A stretch of 64,000 nt of DNA from an uncultured Clostridia bacterium (lineage in GTDB: Bacteria > Bacillota > Clostridia > Christensenellales > UBA1242): the NCBI GenBank assembly GCA_947625515.1, contig CANQOO010000003.1, positions 93,222-157,221 on the forward strand, given 5' to 3'. Of this stretch, positions 53,861 through 62,870 are shown piece by piece. Position 1 is the stretch's first letter. Every line of letters begins with the position of its first letter. The notes beneath the pieces were generated by a model. It was not told the DNA's origin and did not search any database. It saw nothing but the letters and a program-made list of their open reading frames with translations. The translations under genes and the position numbers were made by a program.

Positions 53861-54342
53861 AGTTTTCCCTCCTTAAAATTCAAGGTCAAACAACCTTGTG
53901 CTATTATTGTGGCAAATTTTGACAAAAATATACAAAAATAAATCTCATTTGCAAGAGGGAAGATAAACGAGAAAGGAAATGGATGTGATGTAACAAGAAA
54001 AAGATTGAAAGAACAAAAACAAGATAAGCCACAAGGACATGTCATGATGTTTGTTGTTCTTAGTGTCATATTGATATCAAAACAGAAACGGCTGACTGCT
54101 GTGCAGCATAGACGTGGCATCATTTTTGCCTAAAAAGAAAAATCGCGAAAATTTTCGCGAAATTTTTTATGTTAGAACGCAAAACTTTGGGGCTCACATG
54201 TGTCAGTAATCGAAACACATACATTATACCCCAAAATTTTATGATTCAAATTTGCTCATGCATGTCTAGGCCCATTCGCAACTGCCTCTCTCGTCCAAAT
54301 TCACGAAGTTTGCCGAACCTGCCACCTGCCCGCATTTGCCCC
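53861..54342. other. Intergenic region, no gene seen
   Basis: 482 bases. It contains a hairpin CAAGGT/ACCTTG (53881-53898) in the 5' leader of the small gene and a perfect palindrome TCGCGAAAATTTTCGCGA at about 54143-54160 followed by T-run, probably a terminator. An open frame of 106 codons on the - strand (53803-54123) overlaps the small gene and has no ribosome binding site. Confidence 0.5.
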
Positions 54343-54723
54343 TTATTTCTTTCCTTTCTTAGGGCCGCTCTGTTCGTCAAGAAGATTGTAATATTCGTCA
54401 AACACGTCCATTGCAACTTTCTCGTCTGTTTCCACCATCAAAAGTGGAGCCTTGCCCTCTTCTTCATGAACAAAGAAAACAATCGCCTCATCCTCAGCAA
54501 TACCGTCAATTTTGTCGATAGGTCTCAAAACGCAATACAGCTTGTTGTTGTGAGGGATGACAGCAATTTGTTCAAACGTGATTTTTTTGCCGTTGCCATC
54601 CATCAAAATGATAGGGTCTTTGTTATCTTCATCCAAAAGCACGTCAAGAATATCAATTTGAGTCTCTCTTTCTTGCACCTTTTTTGAAACTTCTTCAATT
54701 TGTTGCACTTTTTTCTTTTCCAT
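54343..54723 (-). CDS. DUF1292 protein (YrzB-like)
   Basis: 126 residues, acidic. The DUF1292 core is ILDVLLDEDNKDPIILMDGNGKKITFEQIAVIP and YCVLRPIDKIDGIAEDEAIVFF; Lys-rich N- and C-terminal tails. Function unknown. It sits 11 bases downstream of ruvX, the usual Firmicutes order (yrrK-yrzB in Bacillus), which supports the call. Confidence 0.88.
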   Translation of the reverse strand: MEKKKVQQIEEVSKKVQERETQIDILDVLLDEDNKDPIILMDGNGKKITFEQIAVIPHNNKLYCVLRPIDKIDGIAEDEAIVFFVHEEEGKAPLLMVETDEKVAMDVFDEYYNLLDEQSGPKKGKK

Positions 54724-54734
54724 TTTTCTCTCCT

Positions 54735-55160
54735 TTACTTTTTTGGATGCTCATCCATATAATTTTGCAAAATGATTTGTGCAGAAATTTTGTCCAAAAG
54801 CTCTTTGCGTTTTTCCCACTTCAAATGAGCCTCTTTCAGCAGTTCCTCTGCTTCGAAGGAGGTGTATCTCTCATCCTGAAACGCAACTTCCACGCCCGCA
54901 GTGCCAGCAAGTTTTGCCCCAAAATCCCGAACAATGAGCGACATTTCGCTTTCTGTGCCGTCGGCGTTGAGCGGCAACCCCAGCACAATCAATGTCACCG
55001 ATTTCTCTTTGACAAGATTGGAAAAATATGAAAGATTTTGCTGCTCTGACTGGGTCTTGTAGATGTGGTCCGCACTGGCGATTGTGCCAGATAAATCCGA
55101 AAAAGCCACTCCTATGCGTGCCTTGCCATAATCAAGCCCCATAATTCTGGTATTCTGCAT
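54735..55160 (-). CDS. ruvX: Putative Holliday junction resolvase / 16S pre-rRNA nuclease RuvX (YqgF)
   Basis: 141 residues with an RNase H-like fold: MGLDYGKARIGVAFSD at the N-terminus and VEVAFQDERYTSFEAEELL near the C-terminus carry the acidic active site. YqgF proteins mature the 5' end of 16S rRNA; the Holliday junction role is older and less certain. Followed directly by the DUF1292 gene. Confidence 0.93.
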   Translation of the reverse strand: MQNTRIMGLDYGKARIGVAFSDLSGTIASADHIYKTQSEQQNLSYFSNLVKEKSVTLIVLGLPLNADGTESEMSLIVRDFGAKLAGTAGVEVAFQDERYTSFEAEELLKEAHLKWEKRKELLDKISAQIILQNYMDEHPKK

Positions 55161-55289
55161 ATCTCACCATTGATATTTTATCTAATTACGCAAAAATAGT
55201 CAAACAATTTGCAAAAATAGTCAAATTTTTTGTCTAAAAATTGTTTTTTTTATGACCGCCGCGTGATTAGAGCAGCAGTTTATGCCGCC

Positions 55290-55916
55290 TTATGCTTTTC
55301 TCTTTCTGCCTCTGCCGCCTGTATAGACGCGTTCTTTGCCAAAGTTGACATAAGTGATGCCGGAATTTTTGCCGGAAAGCTCTTCCAGTTGCATTTTGCC
55401 AAAAGATGAATTAAACTCTGGCAAGCCAGCGAGGAAGTTTTTGCCAACAAGCAGCCCGCTTGTTGTGCCATTTTTGCTGCTGGCAGTGAAGCCCATAAGC
55501 CCCATGCCTTGTTTGAGCATGAATTGCACTTTTGCCGCCTTGTCAAATGCGTTTGGCATGATAAGAACTGGGCAATCGTTTGGCAAGGTGATTGTCAAGT
55601 TTCCGCTGCATCCTGCAAAACAACCGTCGCCAATGACAATCGCTCCCTCAATATATTTGCCCATTTTTTCAGCAAACGATTCCGACTGACGCTTTTTCTT
55701 GAAATGTGCCTGCCAGATGTCAACATCACCTTTGCCCACCTTCGCAAAATTTTCAATGCAAGGAAGGATAAATTTGCTCATCCTCTCATCAGACAGCCAA
55801 ACGATGCGTTTAAGCCGCCCTTCCTCGGTCTCAAAGCCATACTTTGGCTGCCCGTCATCGCCAAAACTAACCCAAAGTTGACCATATCTTTTCGGTTTTC
55901 TCATTTTCTTTGACAT
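55290..55916 (-). CDS. Hypothetical protein
   Basis: 208 residues from the ATG at 55916, after TGGAG; an in-frame ATG lies 12 bases upstream. Basic at both ends (KKMRKPKRYGQ, GGRGRKRKA). The middle segment AIVIGDGCFAGCSGNLTITLP resembles one unit of BspA-type leucine-rich repeats, but the repeat is not iterated. No signal peptide. No firm family; a cytoplasmic, perhaps nucleic-acid-associated protein is only a guess. Confidence 0.7.
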   Translation of the reverse strand: MSKKMRKPKRYGQLWVSFGDDGQPKYGFETEEGRLKRIVWLSDERMSKFILPCIENFAKVGKGDVDIWQAHFKKKRQSESFAEKMGKYIEGAIVIGDGCFAGCSGNLTITLPNDCPVLIMPNAFDKAAKVQFMLKQGMGLMGFTASSKNGTTSGLLVGKNFLAGLPEFNSSFGKMQLEELSGKNSGITYVNFGKERVYTGGRGRKRKA

Positions 55917-56185
55917 ATTTTTCTCCATTTATATAAGATTAATAGCATTCTAGCACAACATCCCCCTCCCCGTCAAACTTTTTTATGCTATTTTAACAAT
56001 TTTTTTTAAAAATTCAAAAATTTATTTAAATTTATAATTTTTTGTGAAAACAATCAGAAAATTTTAATTGCTAAAATTTATTTTTTATCTTTTATATGAA
56101 CATTCATAAGATTTTGAAAATAAACACGGATTTCAATTTTATTTAAGAACAATATGATAAAAAAAAGCCGGATAGTCCAGCATTT

Positions 56186-58687
56186 TCATTTACACTCAAA
56201 CAGATTTTTGCCCTCGCCGACTGAAACAATCAGCGGAAGTGGAAGGTCACACACCGTTTCCATGGCATTTTTGAGGATTCCTTTCACCATTTCCACCTCT
56301 TCGCTTGGGGAGTCCACAATCAGTTCGTCGTGAATTTGAAGAATGATATGGCTTTTCAAGCCCCCTTCCCGCAAACGTTTGTCAACCTCAATCATCGCCA
56401 TTTTGATAACATCGCTTGCCGTGCCTTGAAGCGGCATATTCATTGCCACGCGTTCAGCAAACTTCCTAACTTGATAATTGCCTGAATTCATTTCCGGGAT
56501 GTGCCTAATGCGTCCAAAATAGGACCTGATGTAGCCGTGTTCTTTGGCAAAATCCACATTTGAATCCATAAAACTTTTGATTTTTGGATATCTAGAAAAA
56601 TAGTTTTCAATATATGTCTTGGCTCTGGCACGGGAAGTTTTGATGTTTTGAGAAAGTCCAAAGTCGCTTATGCCATAGATAATGCCAAAATTGACCGCCT
56701 TGGCATCGCGACGCTGCTCTCGCGTCACGCTCTCCACCGGCACGCCAAAAATTTCGCTGGCAGTTTTTGTGTGAATGTCCACGCCGTGCAGATAGGCGTC
56801 AATCATGCTGTCCTCATGTGCCAAATTTGCCAAAAGACGAAGTTCAATTTGATTATAGTCCGCCGAAATAATCTGCCCGCCATCATATTTTGAAATGAAG
56901 ATTTTTCGCAATGCCCGACCCTCTTCATCCCGCGTTGGAATGTTTTGCATGTTTGGCTCACTGCTGGAAAGCCGTCCGGTTGAAGTAAGCGTTTGATTGA
57001 GCGTGGTATGCACCACCGGGCCTGTGGTTTGGCAAATTTTTTGATACACATTCACATATGTGCTGATGATTTTGTTCACCTTGCGATATGCAATGATAAG
57101 TTCCACAATTTCGTGCTGCCAGCGGATGTCATCCAGCACAGCAAAACTTGTGGACTGTTTTTTGTTGTTAAAACTTTTCAGCCCCAACTTATCAAACAAG
57201 ATACTCGCAACCTGCCTTGGCGAATTGATGTTGAATTGCTCGCCGGCAAGCTTATAAATTTTGTCAGTCAGTTCATCAAGCTCAGCCTTATATTTTGTCC
57301 CCAACTCATCCAGCACCTGTTCGTCCAGCCTAAAACCTTCGCTCTCCATGTCCGCAAGCACTCGCACAAGTGGGATTTCCAAGTTTTGATATATCTCAAT
57401 CACCTTCTCTTGCTGCATCTTCTCTTCGAGTTCACATTTAAGCGATGGAAACTCTTGCACTCGTGCAAATGGCAATTTTGGAAGCCCGGCAAACAGCACA
57501 TAACGGGCAATTTCTATGTCGAAAAAGTTTTCAAGCCCGATACCCAGCCCCTGCAAATGCTTAATGTCGCTCTTGGAAGAATTGGTGATTTTGCAAACGG
57601 ATGCATCCTCAAAAACATCTTTCAGCACCCTTAACGCATCGTCCAGTTCCACTGTCTGAGTGAAAAAGTCAAACTCTCTTTTGACATAAAAGACTTCCTT
57701 CGAGTCAACTGCAAATTCCAGATTTGTAAGGTCAAAACAGAAAATGGATTTGACGGAATTTTTAAGTGCCTCCACCTGAGATAAATTTTCCAGGCAAACA
57801 CGCTTCGGCTCATTCTTTTTCACTTGCACAAGGTCGCCGAAAATGTCCTTCCGCCCGACTAAACTGCGAAAGTCCCACTCTTCAAAAAACTCTTTCACCG
57901 CCACAGAGAAAGGAAGATTAAACGTGCAGTTTTGCAAAGAGCAATCAAAGTCACAGTCTGTTTTGATTGTGGCAAGCGTGTGGGACATATATGCACTTTC
58001 CAGCCCATTTTCCAGTTTCTCTTTCAATTTTCCACCAATATCTTTGATGTTTTCATAAACACCGTCCAGCGAGCCATATTGGTGCAAAAGTGTCAGAGCA
58101 GTTTTTTCGCCAACGCCGGCAACGCCAGGGATGTTGTCACTGGAATCGCCCATCAAACTTTTAAGTTCAATAATGCCGCTTGGGGCAAGCCCAAATTTTT
58201 CAAAAAGTGCGGCGGCATCAAACTTTTCAACGTCGCTGACCCCCTTGCGTGTCAACCAAACTTCGGTGCTTGGGTCAATGAGTTGCAAAAGGTCGCGGTC
58301 TCCGGACACCAAAATGTTCTGCACACCCGAATGTTTCGCCAGCGTGCCAATGATGTCATCCGCCTCAATGCCAGGAATTTCATAAATTTTTATGCCCATA
58401 ACTTCCAGCATTTGCTTAATGGCAGAAAATTGAGAAATTAGGTCGGACGGCGTTTCTTTTCTGCCGGCCTTATATTCCGCAAAGATATCGTTTCGAAAAG
58501 TTTTGCGAGCATGGTCAAACGCCACCGCAACATAGTTCGGCTTTTGCTCTGTCACAAGTTTAACGAGCAGATTTGCAAACCCGAACACTGCTCCCGAAGG
58601 CTGTTTTTGGCGATTGGAAAGATAAGGCATCGCATAATATGCCCTGTTTGCCAAACTATTTCCGTCAATGATGATAAACTTTTCCAC
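56186..58687 (-). CDS. polA: DNA polymerase I
   Basis: 833 residues. N-terminal 5'-3' exonuclease (about 1-290: IDGNSLANRAYYA, VSGDRDLLQL, GDSSDNIPGV). The middle 3'-5' exonuclease-like domain (about 300-460) lacks the catalytic Asp-x-Glu, having FCFDLTNLEF instead, so proofreading is probably absent, as in Bacillus. Polymerase domain with SADYNQIELRLLA (motif A), RDAKAVNFGIIYG (motif B) and ILQIHDELIVDSP (motif C). It fills gaps in repair and removes RNA primers. Confidence 0.97.
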   Translation of the reverse strand: MEKFIIIDGNSLANRAYYAMPYLSNRQKQPSGAVFGFANLLVKLVTEQKPNYVAVAFDHARKTFRNDIFAEYKAGRKETPSDLISQFSAIKQMLEVMGIKIYEIPGIEADDIIGTLAKHSGVQNILVSGDRDLLQLIDPSTEVWLTRKGVSDVEKFDAAALFEKFGLAPSGIIELKSLMGDSSDNIPGVAGVGEKTALTLLHQYGSLDGVYENIKDIGGKLKEKLENGLESAYMSHTLATIKTDCDFDCSLQNCTFNLPFSVAVKEFFEEWDFRSLVGRKDIFGDLVQVKKNEPKRVCLENLSQVEALKNSVKSIFCFDLTNLEFAVDSKEVFYVKREFDFFTQTVELDDALRVLKDVFEDASVCKITNSSKSDIKHLQGLGIGLENFFDIEIARYVLFAGLPKLPFARVQEFPSLKCELEEKMQQEKVIEIYQNLEIPLVRVLADMESEGFRLDEQVLDELGTKYKAELDELTDKIYKLAGEQFNINSPRQVASILFDKLGLKSFNNKKQSTSFAVLDDIRWQHEIVELIIAYRKVNKIISTYVNVYQKICQTTGPVVHTTLNQTLTSTGRLSSSEPNMQNIPTRDEEGRALRKIFISKYDGGQIISADYNQIELRLLANLAHEDSMIDAYLHGVDIHTKTASEIFGVPVESVTREQRRDAKAVNFGIIYGISDFGLSQNIKTSRARAKTYIENYFSRYPKIKSFMDSNVDFAKEHGYIRSYFGRIRHIPEMNSGNYQVRKFAERVAMNMPLQGTASDVIKMAMIEVDKRLREGGLKSHIILQIHDELIVDSPSEEVEMVKGILKNAMETVCDLPLPLIVSVGEGKNLFECK

Positions 58688-58874
58688 AATAAACTCACAA
58701 AATAAATAAATTTTTAGAAACTAAAATGAACTTAATTTTCAGAATTCTTCCGACTATTAAATATTCTCAAATATTAAATTCTCAAATATCAAAATCTTAA
58801 ATGATTAACATTTAAAAACTTATTATCGAACAGCATCTCAACGCAATTTTCAAACAACGTCTTAACGCGAAAAA

Positions 58875-59222
58875 TTAAATTCGCAAGACGGTTTTTGCAG
58901 CGGCCACAGCGGCGTCGGCTGTTTCTTTTTTGTTGAACATGTCATAGAAGAAATCTGGCACGCAAAGCACAATCACATAGCACATAATCGCCAAAATCAA
59001 CAGAATGAAAAACACCATTTTAAGCGGGCTGCCGGCAAAATTGACAAGTGCAAACGCAAAAATTATCGCCACGCCGCCAAAGTTTACAATTACGTCAAAA
59101 ACTTTTGTAAACCAGCCCATATCTGGGTTCCAATCCGTCTGCACCCTTATGACATTGACCGCCAAAAACGCAATGTAAATAATCGAAAAAATGGACAAAA
59201 TCGTATATATCACCTTTTTCAT
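58875..59222 (-). CDS. Small membrane protein of unknown function
   Basis: 115 residues from the ATG at 59222. Three hydrophobic segments at about residues 5-25, 42-62 and 68-92, a short loop with WNPDMGWF and an Ala/Lys-rich C-terminal helix. No family recognised. It lies between polA and the second prophage and could belong to either. Confidence 0.6.
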   Translation of the reverse strand: MKKVIYTILSIFSIIYIAFLAVNVIRVQTDWNPDMGWFTKVFDVIVNFGGVAIIFAFALVNFAGSPLKMVFFILLILAIMCYVIVLCVPDFFYDMFNKKETADAAVAAAKTVLRI

Positions 59223-59309
59223 AGCACTCTCCAAAAATTTTTAAAAACAGCTAACAATTAAATAGCAAAAAGAGATAACTATATATAATAAACAATAACA
59301 TATTAATCA

Positions 59310-59434
59310 CCTCATTTGCAAATCTTTTTCAAAAAAAAATATTAAAAGCTCTATTTGCAAAAATAGCAAATCTTTTCAAAAAAATTTTTTTAAAAACCTT
59401 ATTTGCAAAATTTGCAATTTATTTCGCAAAAAAA
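59310..59434. repeat. Three imperfect AT-rich tandem repeats
   Basis: Units starting CTCATTTGCAAATC (59311), CTCTATTTGCAAAAATAGC (59349) and CTTATTTGCAAAATTTGC (59398), each followed by a T-then-A-rich stretch. They lie in the 331-base gap at the edge of the second prophage; an attachment or regulatory role is possible but untested. Confidence 0.6.
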
Positions 59435-59488
59435 ACAACAAAGAAATTTTACAAAAATCTCACAAAACTCATGCTAAAACTTTGCCAA

Positions 59489-59520
59489 TAAAAAACTGCC
59501 AAGCATATTTTGCCTGGCAG
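59489..59520 (-). terminator. Terminator of the second prophage's late operon
   Basis: On the - strand, CTGCCAGGCAAAATATGCTTGGCAG forms a stem (CTGCCA/TGGCAG with inner GCA pairs; 59520-59496) followed by TTTTTTATTG. It lies directly after the holin gene. Confidence 0.85.
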
Positions 59521-59553
59521 CCTTTTGTTTTGCATATTTATACGTTTTAGCGT

Positions 59554-59880
59554 TTATTTATTCACATTGTTCTCTTCTTTGTCTGCATCGCCGGTTTCGT
59601 CGTCAGCGGATTGGACAGATTGTTGCGAATTGATATCGTTTGAATTTTCTTCATCGCTCAAATTTGGCTTGTCTTCGTTTTGTTGGTCTTTTGACACATT
59701 TATGTTCACAATGCCAAACACTGCAAGAAGCCCTGCAACGCTGAGGATGGCATCCTCAACAACCTGGTTTTCTATTGTGAATCCAAAGAATTTTCCAAAT
59801 GCATTCAAAAGCACAACAACGGCAGACGCAAGTGCGAGCCAAAAACTGTATGGACGAATTTTTTTCAAAAATTTTTTCAT
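59554..59880 (-). CDS. Phage holin, phi LC3-like
   Basis: 108 residues from the ATG at 59880. IRPYSFWLALASAVVVLLNAFGKFFG and AILSVAGLLAVFGIVNINVS give two membrane segments in the pattern of phi LC3-type holins. The tail (about 60-108) is highly acidic (Asn/Asp/Glu/Ser-rich). It would permeabilise the membrane for lysis, but no endolysin gene follows. Confidence 0.8.
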   Translation of the reverse strand: MKKFLKKIRPYSFWLALASAVVVLLNAFGKFFGFTIENQVVEDAILSVAGLLAVFGIVNINVSKDQQNEDKPNLSDEENSNDINSQQSVQSADDETGDADKEENNVNK

Positions 59881-60045
59881 ATTATGCCTACATAACCCTA
59901 AAATTTCTGCCAAAACCTGCCAATCGCATCATTTTTGTCATCAACAAATTTAAATATGTCAATAACATCCAAGTTGAAATGTTTAAGTGACTTAAATTGA
60001 AGAATCGCTTTTTAAGCGACTGGCAATTTCGTATAATTTGGCAGA

Positions 60046-60387
60046 TTATTTGCCCTCCTCAGATGTGCGTGCCGCCTGCGGTTTTAACGCGTCTGTTTTA
60101 AGCACATTTGCGTTGGACGTTTGCGTTTTCGGGGTGCTTGTTTTAATGGCTTGTGTCTTTTGTTTTTGCACTACGTTTCGCGATTTAAGCATGTCCTTAA
60201 TTTCGGTCAAATCTTCTCTCACATCCTCCAAAGTTTGCAAATGAGTGGTCAAAGTTTCGATGGTTTGCTGATATTTTTCCTCCCGCGTTTTGCTGTCTTT
60301 GAGCATATACAAAAACAGCCACACAAACAGGATTGCAAACACCCCGTTGCTTACCACAATGCTTATGACATCATTCCAAATGTCCAT
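60046..60387 (-). CDS. BhlA/UviB-type holin-like protein
   Basis: 113 residues. One N-terminal transmembrane helix (about 7-29, ISIVVSNGVFAILFVWLFLYML), then a charged coiled coil (DSKTREEKYQQTIETLTTHLQTLEDVREDL), the layout of the BhlA/UviB family. The last ~35 residues are Lys/Thr/Ala-rich. Family proteins accompany holins in phages and bacteriocin clusters. Confidence 0.8.
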   Translation of the reverse strand: MDIWNDVISIVVSNGVFAILFVWLFLYMLKDSKTREEKYQQTIETLTTHLQTLEDVREDLTEIKDMLKSRNVVQKQKTQAIKTSTPKTQTSNANVLKTDALKPQAARTSEEGK

Positions 60388-60489
60388 CTTTTTTGTCCTT
60401 AAATAATAATTTTTTCATAACCATCATCTCTCCTCTTCGTGATAAAGATGACTTTCTGTGAAAGTTGGTCAAGTCAAAAGCGGTGATTT

Positions 60490-61986
60490 TCATTTTTCAA
60501 CATCAAAAACAATTTTTGGTTTTTTTATGTCACATTTTGCATCATTTGTTTTGAAAGAAAATTGGAAAATTTGTCCTTTTATGCTCACACATTGTCGCTG
60601 CAAATTTTCGCACGGTGAAAAATGCAAAATTTTGGTTTCGCTGTCACTTTCAATCTCAACATCAAGCTCGGACGAAGTGGTCAAGAAAATTTCCTTAATT
60701 TTTTTGCATTTGCCCTCAAAGCCAAGGTCGGTTTTGAAGGAAGTCCAACACTTTTTGTTGGCACTTGCGAAGGTCTGTCCAGACATGACAAGTTCGCCCA
60801 CACGCTGCTTGTTGTCGCCATAGAAACATGCACAAAGTTTGCTCATATAAGGGTTGTCAATCCGCAGCAGTTGCCTTATGTCCACCCCTCGCAAAATATT
60901 GAGCGAAAAGTCGTTGACATCAATTTCAAAAAGCACGTTGTTGACATAATCCCCCTCTTCGCAGCCCACGCGTTCTTCGTCCGGAAACTTGCATTTTGTG
61001 GCGAAATAATATTTCCCATTGTTGCAAGCCGAGCAGCAGTGCGTGTTGTCTATATCTTCAAAATATACATCAAACTTTTCGTTTAACTTGTTCACCGAAT
61101 TGCCGTTGAAGGAATAAATTCCATCGCGAGTTGCAAACAAGACAACATCTCCGCACACGCAAATTGAATTTTCAAAAATTTTTGAGGAAGAAGTGTATAA
61201 ATGCGTGAAAGAAAAGTCATTTTTAGAGCTGTAAAGAGAGATTTTGGTGATGCCATACTCTCTGAATAAATATACATAATCATTGAAGGCAACAAGCTTG
61301 GTAAACATTCCACGGTCATCCAAAAATTCGATGGTGGAATTGCCTTCTTCTTGCCAATTTTTTAAGTTTAAATTTTTTGTATAAACAAGTGCATTGCGAT
61401 TTTTGTTTGTAATTCCAAAAAAATTGTCATAGTGCACAACACATGAAATCATTGACGGCACATTTTCATATTGCCCCTCAGAATTGGCGGTAAGATAAAG
61501 CATACCTTCATTGCTGAAAAAAGCCATTCCGTCCTCATCTGCAATGCGATATATGCATTGAAAAGTTGGAAAGCTTTTCAGCGACTGAGAACGCATGCTC
61601 ACCCACCCGCCTGTGGGGTCAATTAGGAGGCATTGCCAAATTTTGTGTGCAGAATCCATCAGCAGAAGATTGTAGGAATATTCATTCGTGCTGGTTTGGA
61701 ACGCTTTTTGCATCCAAATTCCGTCAATTTCATCCAATTTGCTGGCAAAATTGAAACTATGGCAGTTTTCAAGGTCGCTTGCAAGCGATGGCACCTGCAA
61801 ATCACGGAAGCCTAGTCCGCTTTTCAATGCCCCGTCGCAATAAGAGAGATTATAAAAATTTTTGCACGCGGTCGGTTTGGCAACCGAATCATCCTTGTTG
61901 GACACAATCCCGTCCTCAAACACAGAAAATATCAAATCCTTCTGCTCGACAGGCTTGTGCTTTTTCAGGTTTTTATAGAAAATCAA
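60490..61986 (-). CDS. Phage tail nozzle-like beta-propeller protein
   Basis: 498 residues from the TTG at 61986, which overlaps the upstream stop as TTGA and is correctly spaced from AGGAG; an ATG at 61992 is too close to that site. The sequence is made of beta-rich blades, e.g. NDYVYLFREYGITKISLY, GDVVLFATRDGIYSFNG, NNGKYYFATKC. This resembles podovirus nozzle/tail tubular protein B, which closes the short tail. Assignment rests on fold-like pattern and gene order rather than clear motif identity. Confidence 0.65.
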   Translation of the reverse strand: MIFYKNLKKHKPVEQKDLIFSVFEDGIVSNKDDSVAKPTACKNFYNLSYCDGALKSGLGFRDLQVPSLASDLENCHSFNFASKLDEIDGIWMQKAFQTSTNEYSYNLLLMDSAHKIWQCLLIDPTGGWVSMRSQSLKSFPTFQCIYRIADEDGMAFFSNEGMLYLTANSEGQYENVPSMISCVVHYDNFFGITNKNRNALVYTKNLNLKNWQEEGNSTIEFLDDRGMFTKLVAFNDYVYLFREYGITKISLYSSKNDFSFTHLYTSSSKIFENSICVCGDVVLFATRDGIYSFNGNSVNKLNEKFDVYFEDIDNTHCCSACNNGKYYFATKCKFPDEERVGCEEGDYVNNVLFEIDVNDFSLNILRGVDIRQLLRIDNPYMSKLCACFYGDNKQRVGELVMSGQTFASANKKCWTSFKTDLGFEGKCKKIKEIFLTTSSELDVEIESDSETKILHFSPCENLQRQCVSIKGQIFQFSFKTNDAKCDIKKPKIVFDVEK

Positions 61987-62537
61987 ATCCATCTCCTTTT
62001 TGGCAAGACATGCTCGCCGTGTTTTCTTGAAAGCATAAACAAACTTTCCTTAAATCTGTTTTCCCAAATTTCCGCATCCTCCGAAAGCCCGTCAATCAAA
62101 AGATATTCGCTCGCGACGCCATAGGCATAGATGCGTGCGGAAAGATTACATGGGGCATCCACCGTGCTTTCAAGGGTCAGCTCGTCGGGCAGGAAACTGT
62201 AAGTCACGCTTCTGGCATGCCCGTTTATTTCGGCGAAGTTTGGAAAAAGCCTAAACTTCAAATTCATCCCAAAGCGATTCTTAATTTCGTAAACATGCAC
62301 AACCTGTTTTTTCAAATCAGAAAAATTTAAGATGCTTTCGCAGTCCACACTTTCTTTTGTCAGAAATGGAAGATAGTCGCTGGCAATTTCTTGATTGACC
62401 AAATTGAAACATCTGGTCAGACAATCCACTTTCTCCTGCTCGGACGTGGTCAGCACGCCGCCCGCTGCAATTTTCTTTGAAATCTCTCTTTCTCCCACAA
62501 ATTCACAAACAAGTGTCAAGATATCCTTAACTGTCAT
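61983..62537 (-). CDS. Phage head-tail adaptor-like protein
   Basis: 184 residues from the ATG at 62537 (GAGGAG ribosome binding site). Helical N-terminus followed by a beta-rich middle (VVHVYEIKNRFGMNLKFRLFPNF) and a helical C-terminus. Size and position between capsid and nozzle genes match podovirus adaptor/tail tubular A proteins. Overlaps the genes on both sides by a few bases. Confidence 0.65.
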   Translation of the reverse strand: MTVKDILTLVCEFVGEREISKKIAAGGVLTTSEQEKVDCLTRCFNLVNQEIASDYLPFLTKESVDCESILNFSDLKKQVVHVYEIKNRFGMNLKFRLFPNFAEINGHARSVTYSFLPDELTLESTVDAPCNLSARIYAYGVASEYLLIDGLSEDAEIWENRFKESLFMLSRKHGEHVLPKRRWI

Positions 62538-62850
62538 AAAGTTTCTCCTCAAAGTTGTTCAAGACTGCCTTGATGTTTGCCTGCTCAATCGCACGATTTT
62601 CCGCCTCCATCTCCTCAAAAAGAGCATCGCTGTTCTGCACACGCGTTTTGAGGGTGAAACTTATGGCACGCTCATCAAGCACATCAAAAGGGAAGGTCAG
62701 ACAATAAGTCCCCTTCCCCTGTGCGTGATTGTGAAGTTCAAACTGTCTTGTGTCTGGGTTGAACATCACAAAATAGTTCTTATCGATTGTGCGGATTCGC
62801 TTGACAATGTCAAGGCAGTCGCTTTCAATTTCAAACAACTTTTTCTTCAT
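62527..62850 (-). CDS. Small phage structural-region protein, function unknown
   Basis: 107 residues. MKKKLFEIESDCLDIVKRIRTIDKNYFVMFNPDTRQFELHNH, then a helical acidic C-terminus. It lies 20 bases after the capsid gene and overlaps the adaptor gene by 11 bases. Not recognised as a known decoration or connector protein; phage membership is clear from context. Confidence 0.7.
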   Translation of the reverse strand: MKKKLFEIESDCLDIVKRIRTIDKNYFVMFNPDTRQFELHNHAQGKGTYCLTFPFDVLDERAISFTLKTRVQNSDALFEEMEAENRAIEQANIKAVLNNFEEKLYDS

Positions 62851-62870
62851 TTATTTTTCCTTTTTCATGC

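Noticed and set aside
53803..54123. 106-codon open frame on the - strand overlapping the small Lys/Ser-rich gene
   Set aside because: No ribosome binding site; the downstream gene has a far better one, and the translation is Cys/Phe-rich without pattern.
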